Assembly: GCA_964030785.1 (NCBI GenBank)
Contig: OZ034975.1
Coordinates: 40,492,569 to 40,556,568 of the forward strand
DNA length: 64,000 nt
DNA from: Siderastrea siderea
Lineage: Eukaryota > Cnidaria > Anthozoa > Scleractinia > Rhizangiidae
Direction: 5' to 3'
This document shows, piece after piece, positions 1-11,129 of the stretch. Numbering within the stretch: the stretch's first letter is position 1; each line of letters begins with the position of its first letter. The translations under genes were made by a program, and so were the position numbers. The notes under the pieces were generated by a model. The model saw nothing but the letters and a program-made list of their open reading frames with translations. It did no database searches and was not told the DNA's origin.

Positions 1-2409
1 TTGTCATTAGCATATAACTGAATCGGGGTTTGTGAAATCACTCTAATGTTGCGCTGCGATGCGTGGCAGCACGCGCGTGTGCCAAACAGACCGCTTGGGA
101 CCCACGAGTTCAAATTTGCGTCGAAAACTGCATTCCTGAGATGCCTTTGAGTAGGCAACTTGTGCAGATTATAGGCAGAACCAAATTTTCCATCAGATTT
201 GAAAGTTTGTGCTGGATTTTAAGGGTCAGTTGGCGGACTCGAATGAGTCAAAATCAGGCCAAATCAAACTACAACGACTGTTCTTTCGGAAACCGGGATT
301 CTTTTGTCAAAGGCACAAGGTTAAGTGTACTAATTTTGGCGAAATCCCAAGCTGGTCGGAAATTTGAGGTTCTTGAAGCTGCATGCCTTGTGAGTATATA
401 TACATTTATAGAGTAGGTCAAATTTCAAGTTTCTAAAACCGCCTCCCCGAACTTTAAATCGACAAACCAAGCACATATTAAACACAGTGTTCATATTTTT
501 AAGCGTTTTTATTTGACTTTCATCGGTTCAAAAAGCCTTAACTATCGTTTTCACAAAATCCTTTGTACACAACCGAAGCGGCCATTAATTTTCAGCTAGC
601 ACAGGTCCGCAACACAAACAGAGGATGGTAAGCCTGTGGCGTAACCACTGTAACTCCTATGAAGGGAGTTACAGTGGTTACGCAATGAAGCCTAAAATCC
701 ACTAAAACGATGAATACACGGCAAAACACAAAGGAATACATCAAAGGTAAGTATTTTTTATTCATTGTATCGAACAAAAGTTCAAATTTATCGTTATTTA
801 GCGTTCGCAGACCTCAGTATTTTAATTCTCATACAACGTCTCTTTTAACGGTCGCCTGTAACGCGATACCGGCTCACTCAAAGGTCACGTTCAGCCTCAC
901 CGAAGGTAAGAATGTAAATTACATTACACCCCGTAACGTGAGTTTGGGCCGCCTGTAGTTTTACCAAATATTATTTATTATCACAAACGACGGAAATTGA
1001 AACTTTTGAGGCCAGACATGAAGAATATGACGTGATTAAACACTCTGCTGCCTTTTATCAACGTTTCATGATTTTGTCACCTAAAAAGGATAGACCTGCA
1101 TTTTCTTCAAGAAAAGACTTTTTAACCTGTTACTTATGACGTCATATCTCGTAACCATAGCAACCAATCGTTTCCAAGCTTGTGCTAAACTGTGTCTATA
1201 GGTGCAGTTGATAACTCGTCTTGGAAAAATTTAAGAAAAATAAGGGGGTCGCATTCTGTCCTCACCCCCCCCCCCACCCTATACGTCCGAAGGTTATTTG
1301 GTTAAAGAATGAATACCCTGCAATTCAAACATTTGCATGACTCCAAAAAAACTAAATAAGTGCAAGAACAAAAAGCAAACACTAAAAAGAAAATTGGATT
1401 TTCTCTTCCTTTTCCTAACTCAGCAGAGGTATTTACATATTTTGATTTGTTTACATGCAGTTCTAACTCGTTATCCCGTGACTTAAAGTGATTGAAAAAA
1501 ACTTGAACATAAATATCAACACAAGTCCTCGCCTTCGGACCTTACTTTGTTTTGATATTTCAAAACAACCTAAACTTAAACAACTAGCCTGTTATATCTT
1601 CTACCTGTCGTTAGACAATTTCCAGTCATCAATTTGCAAGATAACCCACTTTGTTCTGGGTTTCTAGTCGTTTCTCTTCCACATCAGTCTTCATGGGATT
1701 AGAATCGGATGCACGTTTTTGCTTCAAGTTATGGTTAGTTCATAATCACTTTGTGTTAATTTCCCAGACGTAACTATTGCCGTTATAGTGTTACGACAGC
1801 CGATAAAAAACCGACTTGCAAGCCTGCGTGACAACAGCCCGACCCAGGAGCATATATCTGGGCGCGTGCTGGGCTCTAACGAGGAAAAAGGGGAGGGAAC
1901 GCCTGTTTGAATGACATGGACCCCCAAAAGATAAATGACTGAAACAAGATGTGATTTTTGCTTCAAAATCCTGGAATCCATTTTGCGGTAAGAAACAAAC
2001 GTGAAATCACGCTGAAGTCTCATGATGTATGTGAGTATAAGCGTATGGGAAATGTGGGCATAATCTTTAAGTTGAGTCATTCCCAAGAGTGTCTCGATGA
2101 GCGAGAAATACGGCCCGAGATATGAAGTGCGCAGTTTGTGTCGACTGCTAAGCACACGATGAAACATTGTACAAGCCTTTAACGCGTAGGGTAAAAGAAG
2201 TCCACTTGAAAGCTACCTAGAGAACATTGCTTTTAACTATCAGGTGAAAATCGATAAAATTCCTGTAGGTAACATCAAATCGATGCGTAACCTGGGATCA
2301 GGCTTTGATGTTGTTAGTTATTTTCCTGCCACACACATGTGCTGGCGTCCCCTATACTTTTTTCCTGGCGGGAGCCTCGCGCGCTGCCGACCTTTTCTAT
2401 TAGCATTGT
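1..2409. other. Intergenic, no supported gene
   Basis: I see no coding exon with domain support here. Short open frames lack recognisable domains and splice signals. The stretch at about 1,010-1,260 resembles 43,380-43,630 (both contain a TTATGACGTCATAT core followed by a similar 'gtaaccatagcaacc' stretch), so it is probably a copy of a dispersed repeat. A C-rich run lies at about 1,264-1,275. Confidence 0.5.
639..683. repeat. Perfect 19-bp inverted repeat (hairpin)
   Basis: The arms at 639-657 and 665-683 are perfect reverse complements, separated by 7 nt. The sequence starts GCGTAACCACTG. It is likely the end of a small foldback element or a cruciform. No gene is tied to it. Confidence 0.75.
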
Positions 2410-2678
2410 TCAGACGCCATCCACGCAGGTGACTACACATCCAATCAACCAATCAATCTGCATGATAGTCTCCCTGCTTACATCCCAACCATTGCTTGCG
2501 TTTGCATCTGGGGCCTGTACCCCACCAGCTGCCTTTATAAAATGTGTGATTTCAGCGTAATCAGTCTTGACGTCTGGAGTGGGTTTTTTGATTGTTAGCA
2601 GTGGATTCTGAGAGGTATTTACTGTACGCATCTCTTGTATGCTGAAATTTTTCAAGTCAGCACACAGCTGCACCTCAC
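2410..2678 (-). pseudogene. Duplicate of the Ig-receptor cytoplasmic tail exon (diverged)
   Basis: This is a second copy of the tail exon found at 4059-4279. Its acceptor (CAG before GTGAGGTG) and phase 1 are the same, and it aligns over its whole length with many substitutions. The tyrosine of the membrane-proximal motif is a cysteine here (LCADL against LYADL), while the second motif, TDYAEI, is kept. The stop used by the other copy is lost, so the frame runs about 17 codons further. No transmembrane exon lies between the two copies, so this is either an alternative last exon of the same gene or a dead duplicate. Confidence 0.5.
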
Positions 2679-4058
2679 CTGGCCTACGTTTCTACGATCA
2701 TAAGATGTAAAAAACACCCTCACAGACAGAGGATTTAACTTCCGTTTTCCTTGACCATAGGCATGAAATTTAAAAAGTTGGAATGCCATTTTTTTCTGTT
2801 TTTAATAGTACTTTGGACAAAACAATATTAATTCAGGATCAGGTTAAATTAAATACTGTACCTAAATTTCCGTGAATTTGTCGTCCTGCGAAGTTCGTGA
2901 ACAACGGTTTTATCTGATGTCTACTTCAAATTTTTTTTTGGCCTGAAGAGCTAAGTTGCTCAGTCATTATTGTCGATCACTAAAAGGGTGGGCGGTGATG
3001 GCCAATGTCTCTGTATTTAGCGAGATACCATCTTTTCCGTCAAATTATTTTTATTTCCGGGAAAAAAAATTATCTCATGCATCCGTGTATTTAGAAGGAG
3101 AAGGTAAGGGATTGGAGGAAAAAGAGTAGGAGGACTAGCAGAAGGAGGAGCAGCAGAAGAAGAAGAACATTGTCTCTCTCCACCCAGGTGTATGAAATGT
3201 TTACCGGTGACATACATGTACTGCTGGGGGTAGCCCTGTGATGGACTTGCATCCCATCAGTTGCTTCATGCTACAGAAACCGGGATACGCTCCGGCATTG
3301 TGGACCACCTTGGCTTGTGTGCGACTTTACCTATAAATGTACACCCAATACAGACAACAAGTTATCTACTTTAGATTACCAACTTTATTGAATAGATAAA
3401 ACATACAATCCTTGCAAACCTGTAGTACGTTCCCGCATGCAATAACTGTTCCCTATTGTTAGGCGTCAGGTAGGGGAGGATTTGTGAGCGCCGAGGGCGA
3501 CGAAAGAGGAAAAGTGCCCTTAACCACCCCCACCCTTTTTCCTCGCGTGTTTCCCCTTTGTTTTTCACGCCCACTGGCCTCCGTTTCCCTTCCCTTCTGG
3601 CGCCTTCCACGCAGTTTGTTCGAAAAATGTTCGAAAAATTAAAAGAACAGCTTTAACTTTTACAAGTAATCTTATGATTTAGATATGTACATTGTAAATG
3701 GACTCACAGATAATACTGATATACAAAAGCCTATTTTTTGCATCGTTAAATTTAAGTTAGGTTCTGATTAAGGAGGTAAAATAATGCCAGACACTGGGCA
3801 CTGGGACACTGGGCACTGGGAACAAAAGTGTTTCAGAAGTGCAAGAAAAAATTTCCCTAATTCGTTCTCACTCGCACTTGCGTTCCCATAACTCTACAGA
3901 TACATTTATGTTGCTATTTTTCTTTTTGCCACATACAGTGTAAAATTTTCTTCAGGTGCGCGTCACGGACCTCCGATATTGTTCCTAGCTTATAATTTTC
4001 AGACACCTTCTACAAAGGCCCCCGATATACCAACCAATCAATCAATCAATCAATCAAC
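2679..4058. other. Intergenic or intron sequence between tail-exon copies
   Basis: No coding support. It holds a purine-rich stretch (3,100-3,165), a dispersed-repeat fragment (about 3,222-3,345) and a CTGGGCACTGGGACA-type short tandem near 3,790-3,822. Confidence 0.45.
3222..3345. repeat. Dispersed-repeat fragment (SINE-like 3' region)
   Basis: The stretch with 'gatggacttgcatcccatc' and 'aaaccgggatacgctccgg' resembles a repeat I associate with metazoan SINE/LINE 3' tails. This is recognition only; no second copy is present in the window to align. Confidence 0.3.
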
Positions 4059-4279
4059 CTACATAATAGTTTCCCGACCTTCATCCCACCCTTTGCATGC
4101 GTTTGCATCTGAGGCCTGCATCCCATTAGGCTCAACTCTCATAAAATGCGCGATTTCAGCGTAATCAGTCTTGACGTATGGTGTGGGTTTTTTGATTGGT
4201 GGCAGTGGATTCTGAGAGGAATTTACTGTAGGCGTCTCTTGTCCGCTGAAATTTTCCAAGTCAGCATACAACACTTCAC
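4059..4279 (-). CDS. Ig-superfamily receptor, cytoplasmic tail exon with ITIM/ITSM-like motifs
   Basis: This is the terminal coding exon. The acceptor is CAG followed by GTGAAGTG, phase 1, which joins in frame to the transmembrane exon at 5840-5941. It ends at a TAG (4059-4061). The tail starts E-VLYADL-ENF, which fits the ITIM form (V/I/L/S)xYxx(L/I/V). About 40 residues on it carries VKTDYAEIAHF, which fits the ITSM form TxYxx(V/I). Between them is a proline-rich stretch (PLPPIKKPTP). In known Ig receptors such paired motifs recruit SH2 phosphatases or adaptors once phosphorylated. That this protein signals this way is inference. It resembles no kinase. Confidence 0.65.
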
Positions 4280-5683
4280 CTGGCCTTCTTTTCTATGATA
4301 GTAAGATGTAAAACAAAGTTTTTTTTATCTCGTCATTTCATATATGTGCAGATTTTTTTATGTCACGTTGTTATTAGAGTATGGAATCCTCTTTAAAGCA
4401 AGATCGCCCATGGTCCTCTTACAAAAAAAGGTGTTTCAATGTGATCGTTCTGCTTCCTTTATGGAGTCTTGCCCGCCAGTTTCAAGCGTCAAACTTTCCT
4501 CAAAGTATAGAAAGGGGTTTATTTTTTGAGGCTTGATTAGTGAGAAATTCAGTATGCGAAGCTTGAAAGTAAGTAATGAGTAAGTAATATAAAATAGGAA
4601 CCTAATTGGTAGTGTTGAATGTTGTACTTAACATGACAATTGAATTCTATTCTGTGATGATGTTTAATGTTTGTTGTACAATGAGCTGGTGGGTAAAATG
4701 CGAGCATTCACAACGCATATGGTCTGTTGATTATATCGCTGTTGTGCTGTTTATGTTAGTGTATATAAGTGTATTCTTCCTGTACCTTTTTGCCGTTTTG
4801 AGGCTTTTCAACGACGGCATATATAATGAGGAATGTTTTGGTGTCCAGCTCTTTCGTGAACACAGTGGTCTTCTTCCCTGGAAGTAAAATGTTCTGCATT
4901 AGCGGAGTGTTTTTTGTTTTGCAACGGGAAGGAAATAGTAAAGTTGGCCCGTACGCAATAATCAACCAGGAGTATTACTACTCCCCTTGGATGAGATGCT
5001 AGTCTATCTGCAGGGCTTAAACACCAGAATTAATTCAAATTGGGTTTGCCCAAAGATTCACTGGCAAATTCTGCCAAAAGGTGCCTCTGTGACGGACAGA
5101 AAAGTTATGAAACAAATCTTTAGAACACTTCGCCCTGTTTACAACTTATTCGCGATCATCCACTGTCTGGGCTTATCTGACTACTGATGATCTTTATGCG
5201 GTGGTTGGATCGGGTTACTGGGTGGGGCAAAATAAAAAAAAATCCACAGGTTAATAAACACAGTTCTATGGCACCATTTTTTCTGCCCATTGTACTAGGG
5301 ATAACTACAATAAAAAAATAAAAAAGTATTACTTACATTTCTTCTTTAACAACTTCACGTTAAAAAACGCACGGTTGACATGAAAAGGTTGAAAGAAGAT
5401 TAAAAATAGTGAGAAAGCACGTAAAACACTGTTTCATAGGGAGGCAACTATATACAATTTGTCGGGAGCAAGGGATAGCGAAGTAAGAAATCTGAGACTT
5501 CTTATGCTCCTCCTCTGAGCTACAAGGAGAAGTGTGAAGAGTGATACGTGTTGTGGTCTTAAGATGACTTTGCTTCCAAATTGAAAGCAAAAAAAAAACC
5601 AAACAAACAAACAAAGCATTAAATCGCAGCATACACTTTCTGGATAAACGAAAGGGCCAGTTGTGTCAATAAATGTCATCATC

Positions 5684-5729
<46 letters not shown>

Positions 5730-5839
5730 CCATCATCATCGTCGTCGTCATCATCAAAGGACTTTACGCACAATGACGCATAGGATGGAAAAAGCATCAG
5801 AATATGCCAGAAGAGGCCACTAAAGCTGTCATTACTCAC
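4280..5839 (-). other. Intron of the Ig receptor gene
   Basis: This lies between the tail exon and the transmembrane exon of the minus-strand Ig receptor. It holds a CAT/ATG triplet microsatellite at about 5,683-5,756. Open frames across that repeat are low complexity and not genes. Confidence 0.5.
5683..5756. repeat. (CAT)n triplet microsatellite
   Basis: A nearly pure CAT run about 70 bp long, with a few TTC/CAC/CGT interruptions at the edges. Poly-Met and poly-Asp reading frames over it are artefacts. Confidence 0.9.
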
Positions 5840-5941
5840 TTGCAGTGTCCCTACGCATCCACCACACCGCCAAGGCAACAATAATAACTAAAACAAGTGC
5901 TCCTCCTACTGCAGCACCCACAATGATCCATGCAGAATTAT
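5840..5941 (-). CDS. Ig-superfamily receptor, transmembrane exon
   Basis: This 102-bp phase-1 exon lies between an acceptor TAG (before ATAATTCTG) and a donor GTGAGT. It encodes a short extracellular DNSAW, then a roughly 23-residue hydrophobic helix (IIVGAAVGGALVLVIIVALAV) and the basic stop-transfer WWMRR. It joins in phase to the stalk exon upstream and the ITIM-like tail exon downstream, giving a type I single-pass topology. Confidence 0.75.
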
Positions 5942-6491
5942 CTACAACACATTAAAACAAAAGTGCTTAGAATTTATTTCATAGCCCTGAAGTGGCCTGA
6001 TTTCATGTAATTACGTTATATCTTCAAACGCTCTAATTGTCGACGCGGTTAATTTTCCATTCCTTCACGTTTACACAACGGGCGCCTGGAGCCAGGAAAG
6101 TGACTCTGTTAGTGAAGTGTGCAAGTGCCATTGTTGAAGCAATACGTTTTGCAGCAGTGATTTTTAATTACAATGGTGCTGTTTGTTATTTTTTACATGG
6201 TTCCAGTGAAAGCTACCCGGCAGAACGTAAGGTGGCATAAAGCCTATATCCTTCCAGAGAAGCTATGAGAGTGTGATAACCCTCATGTTACGACACTTAA
6301 CAAGACAGATACTACGACAAAAATGAAGGTAATTCAAATACCTATGGGGACCAAGAAAAGGTCCGGCGGAGGATGACAGAGCAAGTCAACTGTTATTGCC
6401 GAGCTAATTTTAAAACAGTTTTTAAGCATAATGTAGTAGCATAGACCCTTAGTAGTATCTGCATGAGTCCCTGTCCCATGTATAGACGTAC

Positions 6492-6566
6492 CTGATGATG
6501 TTGTTCTCGCCTCGTTTTCTGGGGTATCACGTGTAGTAGGAGAGGAAGCGGTTGGTTTTCTAGAGG
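6492..6566 (-). CDS. Ig-superfamily receptor, Ser/Thr/Pro stalk exon
   Basis: A 75-bp phase-1 exon with acceptor CCCAG and donor GTACGT. It is rich in Ser, Thr and Pro (KPTASSPTTRDTPENEARTT), as expected of an O-glycosylated stalk just outside the membrane. It is called mainly because the phases fit between the Ig exon at 6703-6960 and the transmembrane exon. Confidence 0.55.
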
Positions 6567-6702
6567 CTGGGTAAAGACATTATCACTGAAATTATGTTAA
6601 AAGTACATGTGATGTTATTTGAACTATACTGAGAACTATCAGTCTTTGTGAAAGACATGCAATACATAAAATCGAATTCAAGAGTACAAAGAACGGACTT
6701 AC

Positions 6703-6960
6703 TTGTACTTGCAATTCTAACAAAAATAGTGAAGTTGGCAGAACCCATGCTGTTTCTCGCAGTGCAAGTATAACTTCCTCCATGACTATCATTCACTTTC
6801 TGCAAACGGAGAAGTTTGTCAGTGGTAACAACTCTGCCAGCTGCATTCCTCCAGACATACTGTGGACTGGGATTTCCATGTGCATGGCACTTAATAAAGG
6901 CAGACTCCCCAGCTGTTATTTCCCATGCGACTGTTTTTGGATTAATAATTTCTGGAGGAT
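6703..6960 (-). CDS. Ig-superfamily receptor, membrane-proximal Ig domain exon
   Basis: A 258-bp symmetrical phase-1 exon with donor GTAAGT and an AG acceptor. It encodes one complete I-set/C2-type Ig domain: IKCHAHGNPSPQYVWRNA holds the first Cys and the core Trp, and the second Cys sits in DSHGGSYTCTARNSMGS. It is clearly paralogous to the exon at 56938-57189 in the kinase-linked gene (shared NPSPQYVW core and VVTTD strand), so the two loci share ancestry. The frame is intact. Confidence 0.8.
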
Positions 6961-7504
6961 CTGAGTAATAACAATAAATATTAAACCACTACTCTTGTTA
7001 TTAGCTGCATCTTGAACAAAAGCAAAACACACGAGTAATAATAATAATAATGCAATTCTTTATACAGATGGCCTGTATGGCGCAAGGTGGTTTTCAATAG
7101 GGCACTGTGAAAATAAAACAAGATAAAATTTAAAAAAAAATTCTAAAATGCTAATATTTAAAAATTAAAAATGAATTAAGAGGGAGTAAACACCTAAGTT
7201 CTACTTAAAAGTTGAAGAAAATGCACGTGCCAAATTGCACGAAGATTCTAAAGTAAAAACATTTCACAAAACTACAAGGTCGACTTTAGAAGGATAGGCG
7301 GCAATATATTGTCTAATGGGAAGTTACAAACGACTAACTGAAGGACCATTCTTTGATTGTGAAAGAAGCAGTGCTGGCCAGCCTTTAGTGTTTCCAATCC
7401 ATGGGAGTTGGTATTGCTGCCTTTCCTGGTGCAATGCAATTTTTCTCTGCGAGAGAATTGTAGTTCTCTGAAATTTGTCATCAATCAACTTAGGAAGGTC
7501 TTAC

Positions 7505-7747
7505 TTGGGAAACTAACAAAGACGTCCTTTTGGGCGGGGCTTCCAAAGCTATTATCCGCAGTGCATCTGTAGGCTCCTTCATCTTCTTTACCAGTGATGG
7601 TCAAAGGAAAGGTGACAACACTGTTGTCAGCAACTCTTGTCCAGGTGATGTTTGGTGCTGGAGTACCATCAGCTTTACACTTGAGTGATAGCACATCACC
7701 CTTATTCACCATCCTGTCATCAGATATGTAAGTGATCTTTGCTGAAA
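7505..7747 (-). CDS. Ig-superfamily receptor, second Ig domain exon
   Basis: A 243-bp phase-1 exon with donor GTAAGA and acceptor TAG. The Ig core is easy to see: LSLKCKADGTPAPNITWTR gives the first Cys and the Trp, and DEGAYRCTADNSFGS gives the second Cys. It is paralogous to exon 62010-62252, which shares the PAPNITWTR and VTFP-TITGK-DEG-YRC segments. The frame is intact. Confidence 0.8.
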
Positions 7748-8370
7748 CTACAAAGGAGGCCAAACCAACGGAGTTAGTTATAGGGAACAGATTGATCTAA
7801 TAAAGTTTTAATCTGCTAACTATGGCTTAGTAAACAATAGACATTGGACGGACAATTGGACTTAACTAAATTTGATTGGTGCAAACAGGATCCAAACCAC
7901 CTGGGACTGGGATTGAGTGGTTTTTCAAAATGGCGGACGATTCAGATGATCTATCAAACTACTCAAGAATCGGAGGGAAACAAGTTGACAATGTCTACAG
8001 TGCATGATACAGCGCTTTGATAAAAGTAGGAGAATAATGCTTCCATTGGATTCTGGCAAAAATGCAAAATGGTTTGCAATAGATTACGTAGTGCTACTAT
8101 CTAGGATGATTGATCCCAAGTTATGTATTTTAAAAATAATATATCTTGCCCACGACTTTGAAATTACAGAATTGTCATGCTACTTAAGACAACATTTCCA
8201 CGTTGTAAATAGACATTAATCGTACTAACCACATAGCTTATTATAGACTACTTTACCAGCCAACATTACAAAATCTATCATATATAGCAAGAATTGTTTC
8301 AGTCTATAATTAATTAATTATTACGTGAATGGATATGAATTAATAGTCGGTTGAGGTGATTCTGTTTTAC

Positions 8371-8787
8371 CTGCAACAAAAATCCGTACGTTGTAAGCCC
8401 ACACAGTTCCTCCTAGAACAAGCTTGCACTGAAAAGTCGCGTTCTCTCTTTCCGTAACAGTGTGTATTGTCGTGGAAGAAAATTCACGTGTGGTTGTTAC
8501 ACTGAACCGAATGCTGTAGTCATTCCAGTCAGAAATTTCAGTCCTTTCGGAAGAAGTACCAGGGTCAAATATATACCCAAAGCCTTCCCAAAGAATACCA
8601 TCCCCAACGGAATAGGTGATAAGCGATATTCTCTGCGCAGGTAATAAAGTGTATTTCCACTTGACATGAAAGTTGGTAGTTCCATTAAGTACTCGTATAA
8701 CGGCAGTTTGAATGTTAGCTCCTGCGTGATCTCCAGGTACGGTTTGGTTCCAAGAAGGTTGAGGAGCAGTCCACATAACTATAGCAC
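8371..8787 (-). CDS. Ig-superfamily receptor, large N-terminal extracellular exon
   Basis: A 417-bp phase-1 exon with donor GTAAAA and acceptor TTACAG. It encodes an ectodomain of about 139 residues with V-type-like features: alternating beta pattern, HVKWKYTLLP, and late NATFQCKLVLGG. Several NxT/S sites occur (NQT, NGT, NAT). It resembles in layout the 330-bp exon at 62800-63129. The exon with the signal peptide and start codon was not found upstream, so the 5' end of this gene is missing from the annotation. Confidence 0.6.
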
Positions 8788-10206
8788 CTGTAAGGCATTT
8801 TAATCGCTGGATGTCAGTAAAACAATTCCAGTTTTTACTTCCTTGGCACAGTTCGTTGACTACCAATAACAATTTATACAAAAACTAATAATTCAAATTA
8901 ATACATGTAAATTTTAAACTTTACACTGACAAGGATGCATTTGTTTGTAGAGTGTTATCGGTTTGTGATCAATTCGAAGGACAAGCCATTATTCATCGAG
9001 GTCAACCACTTACTCTCTGCTTAGGCGCCATCAGCAAAATTGTAACTGACACAAAAAAGTTACCGGTACTCGTTAATACTTCCTTCTTAAACGCTCAAAT
9101 CTCTACGACCCTGTCAGTAAAATTGCAGTTTTAAAAGTACAGTTCTTAGAGTAAACCAACGAGAACCAGCTATGTATAATCTCGAGATTCTCGAACGAGA
9201 GTCTATTGTATGACACGTCCAGGAATTCCTTATTTAGTGAGTAATACACTAATTACTGCAATGTTCACGAAATTGGAAATTGGCCTTTGAATGGCATCAG
9301 AGAAGCAACATGAATAAATGGATCACTCATTTGAAAAGCACGACATGAAGGGTAATCGTAATTGAATGAAATTGGTTCTAAAATATAATACCTTACTTGT
9401 GTCCTATTAAATGTAAAGAAGACCGTCGCAGTATCACAATATCAGTAGCAAGAAAAAAAAGCTGTGTCGAAAGACCTAAATCTTTATGTGCTTGTGACTA
9501 AATGCAAGGGATAAGAATAATACCGGTTTTGAAATTACAAACATTAATTTTATCAATATCATTATTAACCACGATGAACAACCAAATTTTTCATGACATA
9601 AATTTTATTTTGACAATCTTGTCTTTAATTCTTTAGCCTTGTACAGCAATAGACAAAACTAAAAGGCAAAAATATTTGTGAGTCAAAAAAGGCACCAGAA
9701 AGGCCAATGGTTCCCATTAAGAATTAATGTTGACCTTGGACAAGAAAGACTTCAAGCCTCTGACAAAGAACAAAAGCATACCAGGTAAGGGAACTAACAA
9801 CAATTTCTTTATTCTTCGTTGTCTTCTTCTTTTAACAACCCTTATTTGCAACGATTTCCCAACACAAAAAAATACTAATGTAAATTATATAGCTGATGTA
9901 CAGGACCAAGTATCAAAGAAAATCGGTAACTAACACGCTGAAATTCCGCGTTCTTCAAGAACAGGAAACTGCGAGAAGACGCAGCTATTCCAAAAAATAT
10001 ACACATGCAGATTGTACAGACATGTTATGATCTTCTCTCCTCAGGGCTCCTCAGAGATACTTTACAACACTTTGTGTGGAACTTTGCCAGACTGCTTGTG
10101 GCGCAGTTTACAATTAATGAAGTAAAGAGTTAAGAACGCCCTCTTATGTGAATGAGAATTTTGAGATAGACACTAAGGGTTGTCACTTCAGAGATTCCAC
10201 TGAGAT
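8788..10206. other. Intergenic or 5' intron, no supported gene
   Basis: No signal-peptide exon for the Ig receptor could be identified. The stretch 9,385-9,870 is repeated, with divergence, at about 11,130-12,060 (shared 'ggcaccagaaaggccaatg'), so this is a local segmental duplication of non-coding DNA. Confidence 0.45.
9385..9870. repeat. Local duplication, copy 1 (partner about 11,130-12,060)
   Basis: The blocks 'aaagacctaaatcttta', 'gactaaatgcaagggata', 'ggcaccagaaaggccaatg' and 'gggaactaacaacaat' occur in the same order in both copies. Copy 2 is interrupted by the Penelope-like fragment. Confidence 0.7.
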
Positions 10207-10422
10207 TTGTTATGCACCAGATACAATTTCCGATCAACCAATAAACTCTTGCTTAGCACTCCTGTATGTAGGTCACATCGAACACTGGGAGACCGTACGT
10301 TTACTATGGCGGCCCCTAGATTATGGAACTCTTCAGCAACTAATATCAAGAATGCAAGAACGGTCGATTCTTTTAAAGCTCTTCTTAAAACTTACTTATT
10401 TAAGTTAGCCTTTGGTAATTAA
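10207..10422 (+). mobile_element. Non-LTR retrotransposon (LINE) 3' coding fragment
   Basis: The plus frame encodes the C-terminal end typical of LINE reverse-transcriptase polyproteins: a TRYNFRS-like start, the GDRTFTMAAPRLWN block, then FKALLKTYLFKLAF and a stop. No reverse-transcriptase core lies upstream, so this is a 5'-truncated copy. Family (RTE or CR1-like) is not decided. Confidence 0.7.
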
Positions 10423-10551
10423 TTCACGATGTTGTTTTTATATATTCTTATTTCTGTCACTTTTTTTAAATTCTATTTTAGTAATCTTTAAATTGAAAGG
10501 CGCATTTAATCGTTTCGTCATGGAAAATACGCTATAGAAATTCATAACTTA

Positions 10552-10775
10552 TTGTTATTATTATTATGTCCCACAGCGTCCATATTGAGTGAAAGTACTG
10601 TGAGACGGGGTTTACGGTTTTTTCGTCCTTATCCGAGAAGACTAGAAAGTCTTATGATTTGCACTCAGTTATTTAAAGACTCTGAGTGTTGGCCCAGCCG
10701 AAAATCGAACCCGGGCCTACTGCTCCACAGTCTGGTACCCAACGAATTGAGCCAACCAGGTGGCGGTTTGGCGTT
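10552..10775 (-). mobile_element. tRNA-derived SINE
   Basis: On the minus strand the head reads as a tRNA-like pol III promoter: an A-box-like TGGCTCAATTCGTTGG and a B-box-like GGGTTCGATTTTC about 35 nt later. A tail follows with TTTCTAGTCTTCTCGG and ATAATAATAATAA at the 3' end. The order fits a coral-type tRNA SINE. There is no functional tRNA fold. Confidence 0.65.
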
Positions 10776-11129
10776 AACAGAAAAATTAAAGTTATTTTGC
10801 AGATACGCAGTTAGATTTTCCTGGTTTACCTTCTATGGGCGTGGTGAACAGAAACAAAAAATGGAACGACTCATCTGTAATAGGACAGGAATGATGAATT
10901 CCAAGCTGTAACAAAGTAAGGTACTTGATCAGATGGCATGGTTTCACGGAACTACTAACAAAGTATCTATATACATTCGGTCAGGCAGTAAAAAGAACCT
11001 ACACTGCGAAACCTTTTTTATTGGTGGAGTATATCGAGTGTTGGTTTAAATAAGGTTTTCTTTACAAGGAGGACAAATTCTCTGTGACCTTCAAAGGACA
11101 TTAACAACTGTCTTCCATTGGTTTTAAAA

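Noticed and set aside
4606..4887. Hydrophobic 93-aa ORF
   Set aside because: Lies in an intron of the Ig receptor on the other strand; AT-rich chance hydrophobic frame.
5434..5881. Poly-Met and poly-Asp ORFs
   Set aside because: They read through the CAT triplet array; only the TM exon at 5840-5941 is real.
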